NCBI GenBank assembly: GCA_028751875.1
Contig: CM054135.1
Location: forward strand, 61,855,097 to 61,919,096
Reading direction: 5' to 3'
From: Rapana venosa
Lineage: Eukaryota; Mollusca; Gastropoda; Neogastropoda; Muricidae
DNA length: 64,000 nt
In this document: positions 35,788 to 47,130 of the stretch, piece by piece
Numbering within the stretch: the stretch's first letter is position 1
Layout of the letters: each line of letters opens with the position of its first letter
The notes under the pieces: generated by a model
The model's input: only the letters and a program-made list of their open reading frames with translations
The model's database searches: none
What the model was told of the DNA's origin: nothing
Position numbers and translations under genes: made by a program

Positions 35788-36545
35788 CAAGTCAAGTCAA
35801 GTCAAAATTTTATTTCCAGATGGTACATTGAATAAGCAATGCATTTGCTTTTTTTCATCAAGCCATCTATCTAAGAACAAATTTCGTAATGATTATACTA
35901 AGTCACTACATTATAGCATCATTTACCATTAAATTAAACCAGTAAAAAAGAAAAAAAAAAGGAAAAAATCGTTAAGGAAATACATTGAAAATACAAATTA
36001 CCACATATACATATACACGCACACACATACTCATGCACACCTGTGCGCGCTCACGTCCACACACACATTTAAATAAAAATGTTATAAGAATTAAAAAAAG
36101 ACAAGCATAAAACGTCAGGACAAACAAATTACTTCACTTACTGTTTCATCCATTTTATCACGTTTATACTTTAGATATAAAAAAGGTACAGGAATAAAAC
36201 GTTAGAAAATACTAGGCATCCGTCATTACTGATATTACCTTCAATGACCTCCCTCCTCTCCTCCTCCACCCAGCAAAGGTGTGCTTTTTTTTTTATGCGC
36301 TCATACTTTTCAAATAGCGCTTTTTTAAAAATGACATATTCACACAATAACTATCCAAGCAAGAGAAGTCAAATAAGATTACAATAATGATTATTATAAT
36401 AGAGATACAATTATAACAACAATCACCCATCACCATGAGACAACAATATAACAAATGATCCCCATCACCATGAGACAACAACATAACGATGATAACAGAA
36501 AAGCATTGGAAAGGATGGGGGTGGGGGAGGAGTATCAAGGGGGAA
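35788..36545 (-). repeat. LINE-G 3' region, long copy
   Basis: This is the inverted counterpart of 54372-55190. Both contain TTGTCTCATGGTGATGGG twice, a CA/GT-rich middle, and an end with GATGGTACATTGAATAAGCA (here) next to TTGACTTGACTTG in sense. No coding domain survives, so it is likely the 3' UTR of a non-LTR element. Confidence 0.7.
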
Positions 36546-38129
36546 GGGGAAATACACCTTCAATCAATAGAGAAATAATAATTTTTAAAAAACCCAATTA
36601 TTCAAACAAGTAGAACCCCTATACGATACAGAATTCAAAAGCCCATAATCAACTGGACTATCAAAACTAAAACAATATCAAACTAAAACAGTATCGCTTA
36701 TAATAATACTAATAATCTCATCTCTAACTGCAATAAAAACAACATCCACGATAAAATCTATTGAATTAGACAAGACAGGGCATGAGGAGAGGAGAGGAGA
36801 CAATGACAAATGACAATGACAAATTCTTTTATTTCGAGGATAATGAATAAGCACACATGTGCTTTTTTACATCCAGTCCCCGCCCGTTAGGGATACATCT
36901 TAATAATAATAACCCAATACTTATACAGTCTCGCAATAAAAACAAGGGGAAATAACCCTTTTCAAAACAGCTCCCCCCCAACAACCCTCCCCCCCCCCCC
37001 CCAAAGCAAGCAATTAAAAGAAAATCCTAAGAATACCCCACCCCTACCCCCACCCCCCAAAAAACCCTAACCAAAACAAACAAACAAACAAAAGAGAAGG
37101 AAAAACCAAACCAACAAAAGATGATAAAAAAGAGAAAAACAAACAACAACAACAACAACAAGAGCAACAACAAAGCCAAGAAAAATAACACAACCAAACT
37201 TAATAAGTCATAAAGATAAACATCTACACATTGTCAAATGGTACACATACTTGTTACACATAATTATAAGATATTGAAATAGGGCACTCATTAAAACTTA
37301 AGTACAGAGGCAAGTCCAATAAAGTATTGAAAATATAAAAATATGAATCCTTCATCAGGATATACTATGACTATAAGCAGGACGATAAAAGGTGAGAGAG
37401 ACAGAGACAGAGAGTGTGTGTGTGTGTGTATTTCAGAGATAATATCCAATATATAAATCCCAAAACAGTATGCGATCCCATCAACACTCATTTTAGATTA
37501 TACTCGTTTCAAATTATATGTCATGATAATGAAATAAATTTAATACCCATACATCCACACAATAAAAACAAGAAACAAACCAAGAAGAAATTAAAAACTA
37601 TACAGTCGTTTAGGGAGAGAATATGGGTGGGTGAGTGAGTGAGTATGTGTGTGTGTGTGTTTGAGCGCGCGCGCGCGCGCGCGCGTGTGTGTGTGTGAGT
37701 TTGAGTGTGTGTGTGGGGGGGTGGGGGGGGTGTTTCAGGGATAATACTAAATATGTAATACTCACACAGCACACGATCAACACAAACACTTTTTAATTAT
37801 GTTCATGCAAATTGAATGTCATGGTAATAAAATAAGTGCAATACCATACACTCTCATATCAAGAGGGGGAAAAAGCCAATAAAGTCATAAAAAGAACATC
37901 TACACATTGTAAGTAATAGAAACAAATTCTTTTTTTCCAGGATAATGAATAAGTATTCATGTTCTTTTTTACATCCAATCCCCGCCCATGGGGTCACATT
38001 TAAAAATGCACTCAGTACTCATACTTTCAAGCAGAAGAAGCAAAGAGAAAAAACTTTTTTTTTAAAGAAAAAGAGAGAAGAAGAAAAAAAACCAAACAAA
38101 CAAACAACCCCAGACGAGCAAAAGACAAA
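36546..38129. other. A-rich non-coding DNA with SINE-B tails and a GC/GT tract
   Basis: A-rich sequence with AAC and AACA runs. Complemented SINE-B tails occur at about 36824-36892 and 37931-37995, each with GAGGATAATGAATAAG or close variants followed by TTTTTTACATCCA. An alternating purine-pyrimidine tract lies at 37645-37697. Confidence 0.65.
37645..37697. repeat. (GT)n(GC)n(GT)n alternating tract
   Basis: TG repeats, then about ten GC units at 37665-37685, then TG repeats again. Such tracts favour Z-DNA. Confidence 0.9.
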
Positions 38130-40112
38130 ACAGAGAGGGGGATAGAGAGAGGGGGGGGAGAGAGAGGGGGGGAGAGAGAAGAGGGGGATAGAGAGAAAGG
38201 GGGGAGAGGAGAGGGGGGGGAGAGAGAGGGGGATAGAGAGAGGGGATAGAGAGAGGGGGGGATAGAGAGAGGGGTTAGAGAGAGGGGGTAGAGAGAGGGG
38301 GGGGGGGGAGAGAGGGGGATAGAGAGAGGGGGGGGGGGGAGAGAGGGGATAGAGAGAGGGGGATAGAGAGAGGAGGATAGAGAAAGGGGGATAGAGAGAG
38401 GGGGAGAGAGAGAGAGGGGGATAGAGAGAGAAAGGATAGAGAGAGGGGGGGAGGAGGGGGGGGAGAGAGAGAGGGGGGGGAGAGAGGGGGGGGGAGAGAG
38501 GGGGATAGAGAGGGGGGGGGAGAGGGGGATAGAGGGGGGGGGAGAGGGGGATAGAGGGGGGGCGAGAGAGGGGGGGATAGAGAGAGGGGGGAGAGAAGAG
38601 GGGGATAGAGAGAGGGGGGGATAGAGAGAGAGGGGGATAGAGAGAGGGGAGGAGAGAGAGGGGGGGAGAGAGGGGGAGGAGAGAGGGGGGGAGGAGAGAG
38701 GGGGGGAGAGAGAGGGGGGAGAGAGAGGGGGATAGAGAGAGGGGGATAGAAAGAGAGGGGGATAGAGAGAGGGGGATAGAAAGAGAGGGGGATAGAGAGG
38801 GGGGGAGAGAGGGGGGGGTGAGAGGAGGGGGATAGAGAGAGGGGGGGATAGAGAGAGGGGGGATAGAGAGAGGGGGAGAGAGAGGGGGGAGAGAGAGGGG
38901 GGGAGAGAGAGGGGGATAGAGAGAGGGGGATAGAGAGAGGGGGATAGAGAGAGGGGGGAGAGAGAGGGGGGATAGAGAGGGGGGGGGAGAGAGGGGGGAG
39001 AGAGGGGGATAGAGAGAGGGGGATAGAGAGAGAGGGGGATAGAGAGGGGGGGGGAGGGAGAGGGGGGAAGAGGGGGGATAGAGAGAGGGGGGGAGAGAGA
39101 GGGGGGAGAGAGAGGGGGATAGGAGAGGGGGGGAGAGAGGGGGGGAGAGAGAGGGGATAGAGAGAGGGGTGGAGAGAGAGGGGGGAGAGAGAGGGGGATA
39201 GAGAGAGGGGTGGAGAGAGAGGGTGGAGAGAGAGGGGGATAGAGAGAGGGGGGAGAGAGAGGGGGGAGGAGAGAGGGGGATAGAGAGAGGGAGGGAGAGA
39301 GGGGGATAGAGAGAGGGGGGGGAGAGAGGGGGGAGAGAGAGGGGGGGAGAGAGAGGGGGGAGGAGAGAGGGGGATGAGAGAGTGGGGGGGAGAGAGAGGG
39401 GGATAGAGAGAGGGGGGGGGAGGAAAGGGGGGATAGAGAGAGGGGGGAGAGAGAGGGGGGGAGAGAGAGGGGGATAGAGAGAGGGGGGGAGAGAGAGGGG
39501 GGGAGAGAGAGGGGATGAGAGGGGGGATAGAGAGAGGGGGGGAGAGAGGGGGGGAGAGAGGGGGATGAGAGAGGGGGATAGAGAGAGGGGGATAGAGAGA
39601 GGGGGGGAGAGAGAGGGGGGGGAGAGAGGGGGAGGAGAGGGGGGAGAGAGAGGGGGTAGAGAGCGGGGGGAGAGAGAGTGGGGAGAGAGGGGGGAGAGAG
39701 AGGGGGGGGAGAGAGGGGGAGAGTGAGAGGGGGGGGAGGAGAGAGGGGGGAGGAGAGGGGGGAGGAGGGGGAAGAGAGGAGGGGGAGAGAGAGGGGATGA
39801 GAGAGGGGGGTGAGGGGGGGATAGAGAGAGGGGTAGAGAGGGGGGGGGAGAGGGGGGAGAGAGAGGGGGATTAGAGAGAGGGGGGGAGAGAGAGCGGGGG
39901 TGAGAGAGGGGGGGGAGAGAGAGGGGGATAGAGAGAGAGGGGGGGAGGAGAGAGGGGGATAGAGAGAGAGGTGGGGAGAGAGAGGGGGATAGAGAGAGGA
40001 GGGGAGAGAGAGGGGGGGAGGACGGGGGGAGAAGGAGGGGGATAGAGAGAGGGGGGGGAGAGAGGGGCGGGGGAGAGACGGGGGGAGAAGGAGGGGGATA
40101 GAGAGGGGGGGG

Positions 40113-40176
<64 letters not shown>

Positions 40177-40180
40177 AGGA
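38130..40180. repeat. 2-kb polypurine satellite-like tract
   Basis: The + strand is almost only G and A, built from GAGAGA, runs of 4-10 G, and GGGGATAGAGAGA variants. Pyrimidines are nearly confined to the T of GATA. The 718-codon frame on the - strand is an artefact of a stop-free CT-rich complement. The repeated motif length varies, so it is a low-complexity tract rather than a strict-period satellite. Confidence 0.95.
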
Positions 40181-40475
40181 CACACTATCAAGCTATCAGG
40201 TCTACCATAAAAAGATTTATAAAAATTTCCTCCTTTCCATTGTTTCAACATTGCAGATTATTTACTAACTTGCATAGATTCTCTTACTTCTTTGCATAAT
40301 TAGTGTGCCTCTTTCCTGCCTCCCCCTCCGTCCACACATATACAGTGTGTTACTGTAGAATTTCTAGTCACAGTAAGATATACTTGAATTTTTTGTTGTT
40401 GTAGGGAATACCATTAGTGCTGGTAAATGTAAGTATGGTTGATTTTGCCGTATTAATCATGGTTGATTTGCCTTA

Positions 40476-40616
40476 TTAGTCAATTCCTAGGCATCCATGC
40501 ATTAAATGGCTTTTTAGCTGTGTCTTGAACTGATTTTTGTATTTGATACATTTTAAGCGTTTTGGGAGCTTGTTCCATAAGTCACTACCTGAGTACAGGA
40601 AGCTTGTTTTGTAAAG
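40476..40616 (-). pseudogene. Non-LTR retrotransposon reverse transcriptase C-terminus
   Basis: On the - strand the frame reads LYKTSFLYSGSDLWNKLPKR, then LKCIKYKNQFKTQLKSHLM, and stops at 40476. The pattern aromatic-S-G-x-x-x-WNxLP followed by FKxxLKxxL is the usual C-terminal signature of CR1/L2-type LINE polymerases. Upstream coding is not preserved. Confidence 0.7.
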
Positions 40617-40934
40617 ATTATTTCTTGGTCTCGGAAATGTTAGTAGATGTTATATAATGTTAGTATCACAGTCTGTATGAAGAAATGCTGTATGTTAAAA
40701 TGTTATAGCCCGGTTGAAGGAATTTTATTATTATTGCCCATAGCTAAGGAATTGGAAAACTTGTGGGGTGGGATCCTATGGAATAATTTTACTTTTGTTT
40801 AAAAATCGGTGTTAGTGACACAGTTCTGTGTATGTGCTTATCAGATTCTGGCCGACAGCCGTGAACCTTCTGATCGGAGAACGCGAGAAGGTGCATTAGT
40901 ACCGGGGTACAGTGCCACAGGACTCCTTGTGATA

Positions 40935-41540
40935 GCATAACCTGAACTTAAACTAGGCTTCTGTATTGAATAGGGTTCGAGCTCTGTGTCAAGCAAGTCC
41001 TTTGACTCCTACTAATAGTTATAAATGAGATGGGGTGAGGATATTCTACAGTCCCAGTGCTTTGTTTTCAAGACTGTTTCCAGTTACTATGCTTCTGTAT
41101 TGAATAGGGTTCGAGCTCTGTATTTGGGCGGCCTCTTAATAATAGTTCTAACATATAAACGTATGTTCATTCGTCTTTGGGTTGAGGATATTCTACATTC
41201 CCAGTGCTCAGTTTTGCAGTTAGTAAGCATTGAAGTATTGAATAGGGTTCGAGCTCTGTGTCAGTTCAGTCCTTTGGGTGGCCTCTTAATAATATAGTTT
41301 TGAGATGCAAAAGTGTGTTCAAATCGTCTTTGGGGTGAGGATATTCTACAGTCCCAGTGCTGTTTTCAATATGGTTTCAGTTAGCAGGATTCTTTATAGA
41401 ATAGGATTCGAGCTCGTGTGTCAAGCCAGTCCTTTGGTTGGCCTCTTACTAATGGTTCTGAGATATAAACATATGTTCATTCGTCTTTGGGGTAAGGATA
41501 TTCTACAGTCCCAGTGCTACGTTTTCAAGGTGGTTTCCAG
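40935..41540 (+). repeat. Tandem repeat of about 150 bp, four copies
   Basis: The marker GAGGATATTCTACAGTCCCA (one copy AAGGATATTC) starts at about 41037, 41184, 41337 and 41494, so spacing is 147, 153 and 157 bp. Each unit also holds GAATAGGGTTCGAGCTC and GGCCTCTTA. No mobile-element features are seen in the unit. Confidence 0.88.
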
Positions 41541-42410
41541 ACGCTTCAGGGTTGAGCGAAAGAGCTGACAATTTAAGTTTGGTTACGGAGTGGTCAGGAT
41601 TTTGAAAATGGTTACGAACATTTCATTATCGCAAAAAAACGGGAACATCAAGGCATGATGCGCCACAACTGAAACATTTTAGAAGAAAGCAACCGATAAT
41701 CAACAGCAGTTGATTGTGGAATGTTACAGCTGAATGTGAAGTTGACTACATGAATTAGAGATGCTAAGCTGCAGACCTGCCATTGCCTCGGAGATGTCTT
41801 AGAAAGTAGCTGAGAATACATCAGTATAGTAATTGCAGAAGGAAGAAATGTCACTTATATGCTGTTCTGGTCAAATGTTGTCCATCTTTGGGGAACGCTT
41901 CATGGCTGTAGTGTAGGGCCTGTCGGTTGCCTTTTGATCACTGGACACCAAATTCCTGACTGCTTTGACATCCCTAGTTAGAAAAACTAAAGTAACTAGC
42001 TATAAGACGTCAAATAACTCAACTGAATAGATAACCTAAACTAACCTAAAGTAAAATGAGATTTAAATAAAACATGTAAAGTTAGAAAAAACTAAAATGG
42101 GGTTTAGAATTTAAAACAATGGGGATTTAAAATGCAATAAAATCAATAAACCAATTAAAAGCAAAATAAAACTAAATAGGAAAATAAAAAAGAGGAAATC
42201 CCCTAAAACTAAAATAAGGAACAAGTCTCCCCCAAAACAAAAAAACCTAACCTAAACCCTTCCCCTTAGATACAAACAAGACCCCCAAACAAATAATAGA
42301 ACTCCGTAGGAAGGGATGAACAAGCAGTCTTGGTGACAGTGATCCTGGTGTTCCAGAAAGAACATCATCTTTGAAGGCTCTGACAATACAGGGTAGAACT
42401 AGTTCCTTCC
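41541..42410. other. Non-coding DNA, nothing recognised
   Basis: Contains an A-rich part (41990-42290) with many AAAACTAAA-like motifs. It may be LINE UTR from the element that follows, but this cannot be shown. Confidence 0.5.
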
Positions 42411-43330
42411 ATAGTGAAGTTCACGCTAACTTTGGCTCATTCATTGCGCATTCATTTGGTTCAAGGCAAGGTAACCTCATGGTGTGCGACTTGTGATGTG
42501 CGAATAACCATCAAGCATCTGCTTCTGGATTGTCGAGGTGCTGATTGTCGAGGTGTTCAGGATATTAGGCACAGGCATTTTCCGGTAGATACGAGTAAAG
42601 GTGTCATAGGTTGCCAGTTCGAACAAGGTTGGTTTTAAGAAACCTGTCCTTTATGTGGTTCTCCCACAACGTGGTGACCGTCCTGGGTTGACCCTTACAT
42701 TTGGGCAAGGCAGTGATTCTTCTTTCAGACAGCAACTACTGTTTTGTCATATGAGCAAAAATGCGTCGCGCATATACTTGACAAGTCAAGCCCAGCATGA
42801 GTGAGAATTTTGATATTTTACCTTTATTGAAAAAATTGCAGAATGGACCAAGAAGGCAGAAAGACAGGTGACAGGAAGAAAAGGAACAAGGCAGGAACAG
42901 GGATAGAAAAGGGGGAATTCCATATTAGGCACAGGCATTTTCCGGTTAATATTTAAGATGTCGAAGTTGGTCAGTTTGAAGAAATTGCTTTTGAGGAATA
43001 TGGCTTTTATTTTTTACTAGTTTGTGTCGTTTATGTGGTTCTCTCACAACGCGGTGACCATCCTGGGTTTACTTTATAGCTGGCCCGGGCATTGAGATGA
43101 GGAATGACAGTTGGTTTTAAACCCGGTTTTATCCTGTACAGTTTCACAGTTTTGATGTTAGAACAGTTACAAGGTTACATACCCGATAATGCTGCTGTGG
43201 TAAGCGGGACTACAAACAAGATTGGACTGGGCTTCAAATGTGGTCGGAAGGTGCGGAAGGTGGCTTGTCAGTCTGATCCAGGCCCTGCTGTGATAGGAGT
43301 GAAGGTAGCTCAGGCCTTGTGCGCTTCTTC
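42411..43330 (+). pseudogene. LINE-H (Jockey/CR1-like) 3' end, degraded
   Basis: 42414-42638 reads TLAHSLRIHLVQGKVTSWCA, TCDVRITIKHLLLDC, then DIRHRHFPVDTSKG. The C-x2-C plus H-x4-C knuckle after a QGK turn is typical of the C-terminus of RNase H-bearing LINEs. CGCACAACG-type UTR sequence (CACAACGTGGTGACCGTCCT) appears at about 42668 and again near 43050, so two partial copies lie in tandem. The second includes the GGGCATTGAGATGAGGAA block. Confidence 0.65.
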
Positions 43331-43640
43331 GTAGAGGAGAACTAGTGACACTGTCACTCCCCGATGCTTCTTCAGGCTTTTTGCAAACTATCTTGGTTTT
43401 TTTTTTAATCCCTTAGGCTGTCATTTCTAGCATTAGGGTTAAGTAGTTATGCTGACCACAAGGCAGTTCTACGGGAACTTACTCTGGTACTGGTGCCCAC
43501 TCTGGTACTGAGGCCTTCAGCTGGTACCTTCCATCCAGATAGATGTGACCTACAAGACTTTGCTTCCATCAAGATGTCACGTCCGAGAAATGTCCATCAT
43601 CAAGACTTGACTAGTAAGTACATGATTTAGAGATAAATAC

Positions 43641-43643
<3 letters not shown>

Positions 43644-43707
<64 letters not shown>

Positions 43708-43720
43708 TATATATATATAT
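43644..43720. repeat. (AT)n microsatellite
   Basis: About 75 bp of AT units with two ATT interruptions. Confidence 0.95.
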
Positions 43721-44380
43721 ACTGCTATCTTTCAGCTGACTTAAAACATGATTAATAATCCAGTGTGATTCGCACGCATGTGCATGGTGTGTTTGTATTC
43801 TTGTCTTAGGGTTTGCTGAATAATACCTTTCAAAGACAGTAAAGTGTAAAGTTCAGTGAGCTCCTTGTGAGGGGGTGCTATGTAAGTAATTTATACTTCA
43901 GTTGATCCAGGCCTAAGGCAATGAAAACCCGACAATGAGATGCTAATAGGACCTGAATTTGTATATGTAGGAGTATTATCCTAAAGAGTAGTACAAGTTT
44001 AACTTTTAAAAAATCAAAATAGGTTAATGGTCCAGCACTTTGTTAATGTTTCCTATGAAAAACATATCAATTTGCGGTGGCTTTGCCTTTAACAAAGATT
44101 TGTAATCTTAAATCGGAAAAGTGTGTTGAGATCACATAGTAGTCATGGCTAGGTCATGAAACTATGGTCAGCAGCTATGGTTTATGTTTGCGCTGGAATC
44201 TTAAAGAACTCTGCTTTCACAACCAGACCCACCTTGTTTCTAGCTTACACATTGTCTGGTTACCAGGTGCCACAAGATTCCGGAGAACCATCAAGAAAGC
44301 TGGGCCACAGGAACCCTACCTGCCTGTTGCAAAGAGGAGGAAGCTGGCTTGATTTTGTCATTTCACATATCAACGGCTGC
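43721..44380. other. Non-coding DNA, nothing firm
   Basis: 44156-44350 is GC-richer and has short open frames, one ending KKAGPQEPYLPVAKRRKLA. It could be a mobile-element piece upstream of the LINE remnant that follows. I do not recognise it. Confidence 0.4.
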
Positions 44381-44640
44381 CTTGCCACGACTGTCCTGCA
44401 GGGGACACTGGAGGGAGGACGACACAGGGGCAGACAGAAGAATTGAACAGAGAACATCAAAGAATGGACCAGCCTGGACATGGCAGTGCTACTCCGAAAC
44501 ACTGCAGACGGACCAGCCTGGAGAAAACTGGACCAAAACATCCCAGGCATTTTCAACGACCAGTTACTTCAATGGACTGCTGACACGAACCCTGACAGCA
44601 ACAACGAAGTCTTCGTCAGGCCCCGCTACATGTCATACAG
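44381..44640 (+). pseudogene. Non-LTR retrotransposon C-terminal fragment with nonsense mutation
   Basis: The frame reads TVLQGTLEGGRHRGRQKN, stop, TENIKEWTSLDMAVLLRNTA, DGPAWRKLDQNIP. The pattern LQGxLEGGRxRGRQxxxWxxNIKEWT is a frequent LINE polymerase C-terminus. The stop (TGA) falls where the pattern expects Trp (TGG), a single-base change. The element is otherwise cut off on both sides. Confidence 0.7.
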
Positions 44641-44710
44641 CAGGTGAGAACCATTATGTGATCAGTCAGAGTCCGTGTATGTCAGTGAATGTGTGTGTGT
44701 TACGCATAGT

Positions 44711-44712
<2 letters not shown>

Positions 44713-44800
<88 letters not shown>
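44713..44800. repeat. (GT)n microsatellite
   Basis: GT tract of about 44 units with a single missing T near 44746. Confidence 0.95.
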
Positions 44801-44802
<2 letters not shown>

Positions 44803-44964
44803 GCATTTGGATCAATGTCTGTCGTCGCGTCTGCTTGACTGTCCATGTGTGTGTTTATTCATTTGCTTTTTCGTTTCGGTTGGTTTGTCCTTGTGTATAT
44901 GTCTGTAGTTGCTTTTTCTGTCATTGTGTTTGTTTTCTGTTTTTTTGTGTCTGTCGTTGTGTGT

Positions 44965-45262
44965 GGGGACGGGATAGCTCAGTGGTCGGAGCACTCGCTT
45001 TCCCCCAGCCAAGTTAAGCAGCGTCGAGCGTGGTTACCAGTTGGATGGGTGACCGTTTGCGCGCCTTGGCTTCAGTACAGCTCCCCCAGTTCACCCAGCT
45101 GTAAATGGGTACCTGCCCTCTTTAGGGTCAGGGAAGGTAAAGCAGCGAGGGAGAGGAGATGGGCGCCGCCCTCAATATGCTGGCCCTAGAGAAGTGAGGT
45201 CTCTGACGCCTCGCTCCCCTACGACCTTATAGGTTATGGGACTCCTTTACCTTTCCTTTTTA
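44965..45262 (+). repeat. SINE-C, full length with target-site duplication
   Basis: Head GGGACGGGATAGCTCAGTGG, then TCGGAGCACTCGC. The 5S-like block follows (AAGCAGCGTCGAGC, GGTTACCAGTTGGATGGGTG), then a GC-rich body and the tail ATAGGTTATGGGACTCC. CGTTGTGTGT at 44955-44964 is repeated exactly at 45263-45272 as a target-site duplication. This is the best reference copy in the window. Confidence 0.95.
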
Positions 45263-46306
45263 CGTTGTGTGTATGTCTGGGGGTTTTGTTTTTGTCTGCA
45301 TTTGTTTGGTTTTTCTGTTTTTGTCAGTGTGTTTGTGTGTCTGTTTTGCATTTTTCTGTTTTAGTCTGTCTGTGTGTATGTTTTTTTCTTCTGTTTTTGT
45401 CTCTGGTTGTGTATATGTCTGGGTAGTTTTTATCTGTAGTTGTGTGTGTTCTGGTTTTTATCTGTACTTGTGTATATACCTGTGCTTGTTTTTGTGCTTT
45501 TGTCTATACTTGTGTATATGTCTGTATGTGTTTTTGTTTTTACTTTAATTCATTTTCTAGGGCCTGTGTTGAGTTTGGGGCTTTAGGGTTCACTTTGGCT
45601 TATTAATTTTGTTAGTTTTTTTCCGGGGTGGGGTGGTGGTGATGCTGGTTTTGTTCTTGGGTTAGCGTATGTGACCGTCCCCCCCCCCCCCCCTCCTCCA
45701 GCATTTTCATTGAGCTGTGCAGATAGATTATGAAAACCCTGTTTTATCATTTTCATTACTTTATATTGATAGTTTTTCAATTACTTTTTCCCTTGGTTTC
45801 TTCTCAGTCGTGGATGTTAGTCCATTTAGAAGCAAGACAGTTTTAAAGAAAGCTGAGTGATTGTTGTAAACTGCAGGGCTCAGCCACGTAAGGATAAAAG
45901 TGGAAGAGTCAGGAAATTTACCACTTTCCAGTCTCTTACAAGTTGGATGAAAAAATACTAGGGAAATTTGATTATATCCTCGACAAAAAGTCAGCACTTT
46001 AAGTATGATGGGCTGAAAATGAGGGATTAGAAAGTAAAGAATGAAGCACATAAACGCTTATCTGAACTCGCTGCGATCCATTGGCCTTACTGCCATTATG
46101 ATTAACTGTGCTATAGTAATAAAATGTTGGAGTGAGTGGGTGACGGAGTTGAGATACTTATGAAATCTATAGTACATATAGATGCAATGAAATATGTTTT
46201 TTGAATCTCCAGATCTTGTCACTGCGGAACACCAGCCCACCAAGAAGATATCCAGTCACCGAGGAAAGCACAGCACCAGGCAGAGGAAGCCATCAGAAAC
46301 GTGTGA
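45263..46306. other. Non-coding DNA, GT/TTG-rich then unremarkable
   Basis: 45263-45550 is a TGT/TTTG-rich degenerate extension of the GT microsatellite. A possible SINE-A tail scrap lies at about 45625-45700, beside a C run at 45680-45692. No gene is seen. Confidence 0.6.
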
Positions 46307-46731
46307 CAGACAGAATGCGTAAAGGAATAGCATGTAAGACGGAATGCATAAAGGAATGGCATGTAAGACAGAATGCATAAAGGAATAGCATGTAAGACGG
46401 AATGCATAAAGGAATAGCATGTAAGACAGAATGCATAAAGGAATAGCATGTAAGACGGAATGCATAAAGGAATAGCATGTAAGACGGAATGCATAAAGGA
46501 ATAGCATGTAAGACGGAATGCATAAAGGAATAGCATGTAAGACGGAATGCATAAAGGAGTAGCATGTAAGACGGAGTAGCATGTAAGACGGAATGCATAA
46601 AGGCATGTAAGACAGAATGCATACAGGAGTAGCATGTAAGACAGAATGCATAAAGGAATAGCATGTAAGACAGGATGCATAAAGGAATAGCATGTAAGAC
46701 GGAATGCATAAAGGAATAGCATGTAACACTG
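46307..46731 (+). repeat. 29-bp minisatellite, about 14 units
   Basis: Units read GAATGCATAAAGGAATAGCA then TGTAAGACG, with G/A changes at a few positions and two shortened units near 46570-46620. The three long overlapping frames on the - strand are products of the repeat. Confidence 0.95.
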
Positions 46732-46839
46732 TGTAGCATTTTACTGCTGACTCCTAAAGATCCTTTTCTGTGATGTTCCACCAGACACCATTTTTAACTT
46801 CCTGAGAGAATCGGGCTTTTTGCATCCGATATGAATGAA

Positions 46840-47130
46840 AGCGTTTAAGTTGTGGTCACTAAGGACAAGGTTGTTTTAAGGAATCTGATTTTGGTTTTAT
46901 TTCTTCCATTTTATATGTGGTTGAGGTGGTTTTTCCCACAACGCGGTGCCCGTCCTGGGTTGACCCTAATGGTTGGCCTGGGCGTTGATACAAGGAACGA
47001 CAGTAGAGATGGTTTTATACCCTGTTGTAATCTGTATATAGTTGCACAGTTTTATTCCGAGATTAAATTTTTTTTCGAGGTGACAGCCCTGATATGGGCT
47101 CTGTGGTCAGCGGAACTATAAAAATTGGAT
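46840..47130 (+). repeat. LINE-H 3' end
   Basis: Contains CACAACGCGGTGCCCGTCCT, GGGTTGACCCTAATGG, GGCGTTGATACAAGGAACGA, then GGTGACAGCCCTGATATGGG at the end, matching 42650-43240 and 34395-34475. It is the cleanest LINE-H tail here. Confidence 0.75.

Noticed and set aside
38027..40183. Open frame of 718 codons rich in Pro, Ser and Leu on the - strand
   Set aside because: It is the complement of the polypurine tract, which cannot make stop codons easily. No start context, domain or splice structure supports it.
45000..45060. 5S rRNA gene
   Set aside because: Only an internal part resembles 5S rRNA, it is embedded in the repeated SINE-C element, and the 5S ends are missing.
46219..46781. Three overlapping frames of about 160 codons on the - strand
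   Set aside because: All are products of the 29-bp minisatellite read in three frames.
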